The position numbers and the translations under genes are program-made. Below the pieces are notes generated by a model. The model searched no databases, was not told where the DNA came from, and worked only from the letters and a program-made list of their open reading frames with translations. A stretch of 17,700 bases of DNA, taken from positions 1-17,700 of the forward strand of contig CAAELC010000129.1 of NCBI GenBank assembly GCA_900756715.1. The letters run 5' to 3'. The stretch's first letter is position 1; every line of letters begins with the position of its first letter. The stretch comes from an uncultured Oscillospiraceae bacterium (GTDB lineage Bacteria > Bacillota > Clostridia > Oscillospirales > Oscillospiraceae). Positions 14,674 through 17,700 of the stretch are shown in pieces.

Positions 14674-15407
14674 GCGCATACGAGCCGCTGGCAGCGGCCT
14701 ACGATGGACTGACAGAGGATGTGGGATATGAAAAGCGGGCGGACTATCTGGAAAAGCTGTTTGCCCGCAGCCGCATCCCGGTGCGGACGGTGCTTGATCT
14801 GGCCTGCGGAACGGGCACGATGACCTGGCTGCTGACAGGCCGGGGCTACGAGATGATCGGGGCGGATATGTCCGAGGAGATGCTGGCGGCTGCCATGATG
14901 AAAAGCGGCACGGCGGAGGGGGTGCAGCCCATTTTCCTGCACCAGTCCATGCCGCAGCTGGATTTGTACGGCACGGTGGACGCCGCTATCTGCTGTCTGG
15001 ACAGCCTGAACTATCTGACAAAGCCCCGGCAGGTGCGGGAAACCTTCCGGAGACTGCATTTGTTCATTGCCCCGGGCGGGACACTGATTTTTGATGTGAA
15101 CACGCCTGAAAAATTCAGAAGTCTGGACGGGCAGGTATTTCTGGACGAGAATGAGGACAGCTATTGCGTATGGCGGACCGAGTTCAGCCGGGGGCTGTGC
15201 ACCTATTGGATAGACCTGTTCCGCCGGGAAGGCAAGCTGTGGCAGCGGAGTCTGGAGGTGCACCGCCAGCGCTGCTATACGGCGGAGGAGCTGACGGCGT
15301 GGCTGAAGGAGGCCGGCTTCGGCAAAATTCGCATTTACGGCGACTGCCGCCGCCGGGCACCCCGGGAAGGGGAGCAGCGCATTTATTTTTCATGCATTCG
15401 GGAATGA
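14670..15407 (+). CDS. Class I SAM-dependent methyltransferase
   Basis: A 245-residue soluble class I methyltransferase. SAM motif I is VLDLACGTGT at residues 41-50, followed by the acidic residue of GADMSEEML that holds the ribose. Motif IV-like CLDSLNYL and a post-motif GGTLIFDVNTPEKF complete the fold. The N-terminal YEPLAAAYDGL is typical of this clostridial group. The acceptor substrate (small molecule, RNA or protein) cannot be told. The start overlaps the yerC stop by 4 bp (ATGA). hslO follows 16 bp later, so the three genes form one operon. Confidence 0.9.
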   Translation: MSAYEPLAAAYDGLTEDVGYEKRADYLEKLFARSRIPVRTVLDLACGTGTMTWLLTGRGYEMIGADMSEEMLAAAMMKSGTAEGVQPIFLHQSMPQLDLYGTVDAAICCLDSLNYLTKPRQVRETFRRLHLFIAPGGTLIFDVNTPEKFRSLDGQVFLDENEDSYCVWRTEFSRGLCTYWIDLFRREGKLWQRSLEVHRQRCYTAEELTAWLKEAGFGKIRIYGDCRRRAPREGEQRIYFSCIRE

Positions 15408-15423
15408 GGGGTTAATAAAAACT

Positions 15424-16311
15424 ATGAGCGATCGTATTGTCAGAGCCATTACCACAGACGGCATGGTGCAGGCGGCGGCCATCAGCAGCCGTGACCTGAC
15501 CGAGCGGGCCAGACAGATTCACAAAACGCTGCCGGTGGCTACGGCGGCGCTGGGACGCACGCTGGCAGGCTGCGCCATGATGGGCAATGCCCTGAAGGGA
15601 CAGGGAGCGAGTCTGACGCTGCAAATCAAAGGAACAGGGCCGCTGGGCACCATTCTGGCGGTGTCTGACCCGGAGGGAAATGTCCGTGGATATGTGACGA
15701 ACCCGGAAACCGATCTGCCGCTGCGCGAGGACGGCAAGCTGGATGTAGGCGGCGCCGTCGGGTCGGGAACCATTACGGTTATCAAAGACCTGAACCTGAA
15801 GGAGCCCTATGTGGGAACGGTGGACCTGCTGGGCGGCGAGATAGCCGAGGATATTGCAGGATATTTTGTGGAGTCGGAGCAAATCCCAACGGCCTGCGGG
15901 CTGGGCGTGCTGGTGGAACGGGATCAGAGTGTCCGGGCTGCCGGGGGTTATCTGATTCAGCTGATGCCCGGGGCGGGCGAGGATGTGATCTCCCGGGTGG
16001 AAGGCGGCATTATGGCTGCGGGGAGCGTCTCCTCTATGCTGGATGCCAAGGCGGACCCGGAGGAGATGCTGCGGAAGGTGTTGTCGGATTTCGAGGTGAA
16101 GATTCTCGAGTCTGACCCGGTGGAATACCGGTGCTATTGCAGCCGCCAGCGGGTGGAACGGGCACTGCGCACGCTGGGCGCGGCGGAACTGCGGAACATC
16201 CGGGACGAGCAGGGACAGTGCGAAATGACCTGCCAGTTCTGCGATGCGGTGTACCATTTTTCGGGAGAGGAACTGACAGAACTGATTGAAGAATTGGATA
16301 CAAAAAAATAA
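15424..16311 (+). CDS. hslO: Redox-regulated chaperonin Hsp33
   Basis: Hsp33 is a cytoplasmic holdase chaperone switched on by oxidation, when its zinc-bound cysteines form disulfides. The 295-residue length is normal. The four zinc ligands are present at the C-terminus: Cys237 and Cys239 (RCYCS, CxC) and Cys270 and Cys273 (CQFC, CxxC). The N-terminal domain shows the family segments RAITTDGMVQAAAISSRDL, LKGQGASLTLQIKGTGPLGTILAV and GYVTNPE. The ribosome binding site is GAGGGG, about 12 nt before the ATG. It is the last gene of the yerC operon. No terminator is visible between its stop and the tRNA promoter 23 bp later, so read-through into the tRNAs is likely. Confidence 0.96.
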   Translation: MSDRIVRAITTDGMVQAAAISSRDLTERARQIHKTLPVATAALGRTLAGCAMMGNALKGQGASLTLQIKGTGPLGTILAVSDPEGNVRGYVTNPETDLPLREDGKLDVGGAVGSGTITVIKDLNLKEPYVGTVDLLGGEIAEDIAGYFVESEQIPTACGLGVLVERDQSVRAAGGYLIQLMPGAGEDVISRVEGGIMAAGSVSSMLDAKADPEEMLRKVLSDFEVKILESDPVEYRCYCSRQRVERALRTLGAAELRNIRDEQGQCEMTCQFCDAVYHFSGEELTELIEELDTKK

Positions 16312-16334
16312 TTTGAAAAAATAGGATTTTGGTG

Positions 16335-16363
16335 TTGACAACCCGGGTGGTGTCATGTATAAT
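16335..16363 (+). promoter_or_regulatory. Consensus promoter of the tRNA cluster
   Basis: TTGACA (16335-16340) and TATAAT (16358-16363) are separated by exactly 17 bp, a perfect sigma-A consensus as expected for stable RNA. The start falls near 16370, and the leader contains a small GTCG/CGAC hairpin before tRNA-Val. Confidence 0.93.
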
Positions 16364-16394
16364 AACATCTGTCGTTACGAAAGAGCGACGACCC

Positions 16395-16471
16395 GGGAGC
16401 ATAGCTCAGCTGGTTAGAGCACCTGCCTTACAAGCAGGGGGTCACTGGTTCGAGTCCAGTTGTTCCCACCA
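16395..16471 (+). tRNA. tRNA-Val (UAC)
   Basis: A 77-nt cloverleaf. The acceptor arm GGGAGCA pairs with TGTTCCC (one G-T), the anticodon loop is CTTACAA (anticodon TAC), the T-loop is TTCGAGT, and CCA is encoded. First tRNA of the cluster, about 25 nt after the predicted transcription start. Confidence 0.97.
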
Positions 16472-16477
16472 AAATAT

Positions 16478-16554
16478 GGCCAAGTAGTTCAGTTGGTTAG
16501 AACGCCAGCCTGTCACGCTGGAGGTCGTGGGTTCGAGCCCCATCTTGGTCGCCA
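16478..16554 (+). tRNA. tRNA-Asp (GUC)
   Basis: A 77-nt cloverleaf. The acceptor arm GGCCAAG pairs with CTTGGTC, the anticodon loop is CTGTCAC (anticodon GTC), the T-loop is TTCGAGC, the discriminator is G, and CCA is encoded. It lies 6 nt after tRNA-Val. Confidence 0.97.
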
Positions 16555-16557
16555 TAA

Positions 16558-16633
<76 letters not shown>

Positions 16634-16635
16634 AT

Positions 16636-16711
16636 GCGGGCGTAGCTCATCTGGTAGAGCGCGACCTTGCCAAGGTCGAGGTAGCGAGTTCGAGCCTCGT
16701 CGCCCGCTCCA
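16636..16711 (+). tRNA. tRNA-Gly (GCC)
   Basis: A 76-nt cloverleaf. The acceptor arm GCGGGCG pairs perfectly with CGCCCGC, the anticodon loop is TTGCCAA (anticodon GCC), the T-loop is TTCGAGC, the discriminator is T, and CCA is encoded. It lies 2 nt after tRNA-Phe. Confidence 0.97.
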
Positions 16712-16719
16712 AAAGCAAA

Positions 16720-16750
16720 GAAAACGGCGTATAGATCGCCGTTTTCTCTT
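16720..16750 (+). terminator. Terminator-like hairpin between tRNA-Gly and tRNA-Cys
   Basis: A perfect 10-bp stem GAAAACGGCG / CGCCGTTTTC with a 7-nt loop is followed by TCTT. It resembles an intrinsic terminator with a mixed T-run, yet tRNA-Cys begins only 8 nt after the stem. It may be leaky, or act as a processing signal. Confidence 0.6.
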
Positions 16751-16754
16751 ATCC

Positions 16755-16829
16755 GGTGACATAGCCAAGTGGTAAGGCAAGGGTCTGCAAAACCCTCATT
16801 CCCCGGTTCAAATCCGGGTGTCACCTCCA
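16755..16829 (+). tRNA. tRNA-Cys (GCA), probable integration target
   Basis: A 75-nt cloverleaf. The acceptor arm GGTGACA pairs perfectly with TGTCACC, the anticodon loop is CTGCAAA (anticodon GCA), the T-loop is TTCAAAT, the discriminator is T, and CCA is encoded. A tyrosine recombinase gene ends 84 bp downstream and points toward it, the usual layout when a tRNA 3' half serves as attachment site. Confidence 0.97.
16800..16829. other. Putative attachment site (3' end of tRNA-Cys)
   Basis: Inferred only. Tyrosine-recombinase elements commonly insert into tRNA 3' ends and leave a direct repeat of the T-arm/acceptor segment at their far end. The recombinase gene lies next to this end. The second copy would be outside the window, so the exact core cannot be defined here. 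Confidence 0.4.
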
Positions 16830-16832
16830 ACC

Positions 16833-16868
16833 AAAACTCCCGAAACACAGGTGTTTCGGGAGTTTTTT
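16833..16868. terminator. Bidirectional terminator between tRNA-Cys and the recombinase gene
   Basis: A perfect 16-bp inverted repeat (AAAACTCCCGAAACAC and its complement, 16833-16866) with a very short loop is followed by T on the plus strand. A-rich flanks give a T-run on the minus strand too. It ends both the tRNA transcript and the convergent recombinase transcript. Confidence 0.92.
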
Positions 16869-16884
16869 CATGCCCAAAAGCAGG

Positions 16885-16906
16885 TTTTAGCCTTGTTTTT
16901 AGCCTT
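16885..16906. repeat. Direct repeat near the putative attachment site
   Basis: TTTTAGCCTT occurs twice (16885-16894 and 16897-16906, 12-bp period), between the terminator and the recombinase stop codon. Paired short repeats near an attachment site could be recombinase arm-binding sites, but this is speculation. Confidence 0.5.
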
Positions 16907-16912
16907 ATGGGG

Positions 16913-17700
16913 TCAACCGGCGGAAACTGCGCGGATAAAACGCTCCATGCGGTCGGCACTTTCGCGCTTCATCTGGTCAGTCACATGGCCATACACGTCC
17001 AGCGTAAAGGCGGCAGTGGCGCGACCCAGATTTCCCTGCACTGTTTTGATGTCATCTCCGGCGCGGATCGCGGCGACAGCGTAGGTGTGCCGCAGTCCAT
17101 GGAAGGTAATACGCCTGTCCGGTGCGGTGGGGTCGCAGATGGTGTCGCGGTGGCGAATGATAAACTGCTGCATGTCGTTGATGGCCCGGTTGGTGGGGAT
17201 GTCATCCGGCACCAGCAGCTTATGGCCGCGTTCCGTTTTCTCCAGCAGCCTTTGCGGCATCATCGTGATACGGTCGTCCTCGATGGGGACGATACGGATT
17301 TTGCCGCTCTTGCCCTTTACGGTGAGGGCATTTTCACGCAGGGCGCGCTCCGCGGCGGCGGTGTCCATACGGAAGCATTCGTGGATACGCAGACCGGCGT
17401 AGCGTGCCAGATACAGGGCGAGGATGTAGTCCTCCCGCTCCTCCGCCATGGCGCGGCCAATCAGCTTACCGAACTCCGAGTTCGTCCATGTGCGGTCCTG
17501 CTGCCCGAAGCGGCGGCGTTCCAGCGCGACGCCCAATGCGCCGTTATCCGGCAGCGTGTAACGAGGATGGGACATTTTATCGTGGAAAAAGCGAATGGCT
17601 GAGAGGTCGGGTTTGATGGTGCTGGCGGACTTGCCCTGTGCCTGCAAATAGAGGACGTAGCTCACCAGATGCTTGCCGCTGATATTCTCCAGCTTTTGCA
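16913..17700 (-). CDS. Tyrosine recombinase/integrase (5' end outside the window)
   Basis: The reading frame stays open past an internal GTG at 17665 to the window edge, so the N-terminus is missing. Visible parts are the SAM-like core-binding domain (SYVLYLQAQGKSASTIKPDL) and the catalytic domain. Catalytic residues are Arg in ARYAGLRIHE, the beta-hairpin Lys in TVKGKSGKIRIV, His and Arg in FHGLRHTYAV, and the nucleophile Tyr in TLDVYGHV (codon 16993-16991). The box usually reading LGH reads LGRATAAFTLD, so the second catalytic His is Arg (codon CGC, 17023-17021). The gene ends 84 bp from tRNA-Cys and points toward it, which suggests an integrated element extending to the right. Whether the enzyme is still active is uncertain. 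Confidence 0.92.
   Translation of the reverse strand, partial: QKLENISGKHLVSYVLYLQAQGKSASTIKPDLSAIRFFHDKMSHPRYTLPDNGALGVALERRRFGQQDRTWTNSEFGKLIGRAMAEEREDYILALYLARYAGLRIHECFRMDTAAAERALRENALTVKGKSGKIRIVPIEDDRITMMPQRLLEKTERGHKLLVPDDIPTNRAINDMQQFIIRHRDTICDPTAPDRRITFHGLRHTYAVAAIRAGDDIKTVQGNLGRATAAFTLDVYGHVTDQMKRESADRMERFIRAVSAG

Overview
The window is a chromosomal segment from a GC-rich, spore-forming member of the class Clostridia, most likely an Oscillospiraceae/Ruminococcaceae-type gut Firmicute. The reasons are a SpoIIID sporulation regulator, a clostridial-type IMP dehydrogenase, a UPF0371 (DUF1846) protein, a YerC/YecD TrpR-like regulator, strong AGGAGG-type ribosome binding sites, and five tRNAs with encoded CCA. 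The genus cannot be fixed from sequence reading alone.

Left part (1-6450): guaB on the minus strand diverges from spoIIID on the plus strand. guaB has a vegetative promoter and a GC hairpin in its leader; spoIIID has a sigma-E-like promoter. A short structured RNA candidate and a 17-bp bidirectional terminator separate spoIIID from the convergent gene tex. A UPF0371 gene lies upstream of tex, with a strong terminator between the two. A small self-contained gene for a 66-residue protein of unknown function follows on the plus strand.

Middle (6450-9860): an intergenic region holds a candidate small RNA whose large loop carries two copies of the 16S anti-Shine-Dalgarno core. Next is a clear gene relic: the start of the phosphate permease gene pstC joined in frame to the end of the ATPase gene pstB, with a further frameshift near the end. 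An HD-domain hydrolase, a divergent GpsA-like dehydrogenase with visibly lower GC, and a GtrA-like membrane protein follow.

Right part (9860-17700): an Xre-type repressor (minus) diverges from a YihY/BrkB-family membrane protein. These are followed by trkA, an M29 aminopeptidase, and a yerC - methyltransferase - hslO operon. A consensus promoter then drives a tRNA cluster (Val, Asp, Phe, Gly, Cys). The window ends inside a tyrosine recombinase gene that runs toward the 3' end of tRNA-Cys, which marks the probable left edge of an integrated element. In this recombinase the usual second catalytic histidine (LGH box) is arginine.

Most of the window is ordinary housekeeping DNA. I see no CRISPR array, toxin-antitoxin pair or recognisable defence system. 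The observations most worth a second look are the pstC'-'pstB relic, the anti-Shine-Dalgarno RNA candidate, the recombinase substitution, and several terminators placed directly in front of start codons or tRNAs.
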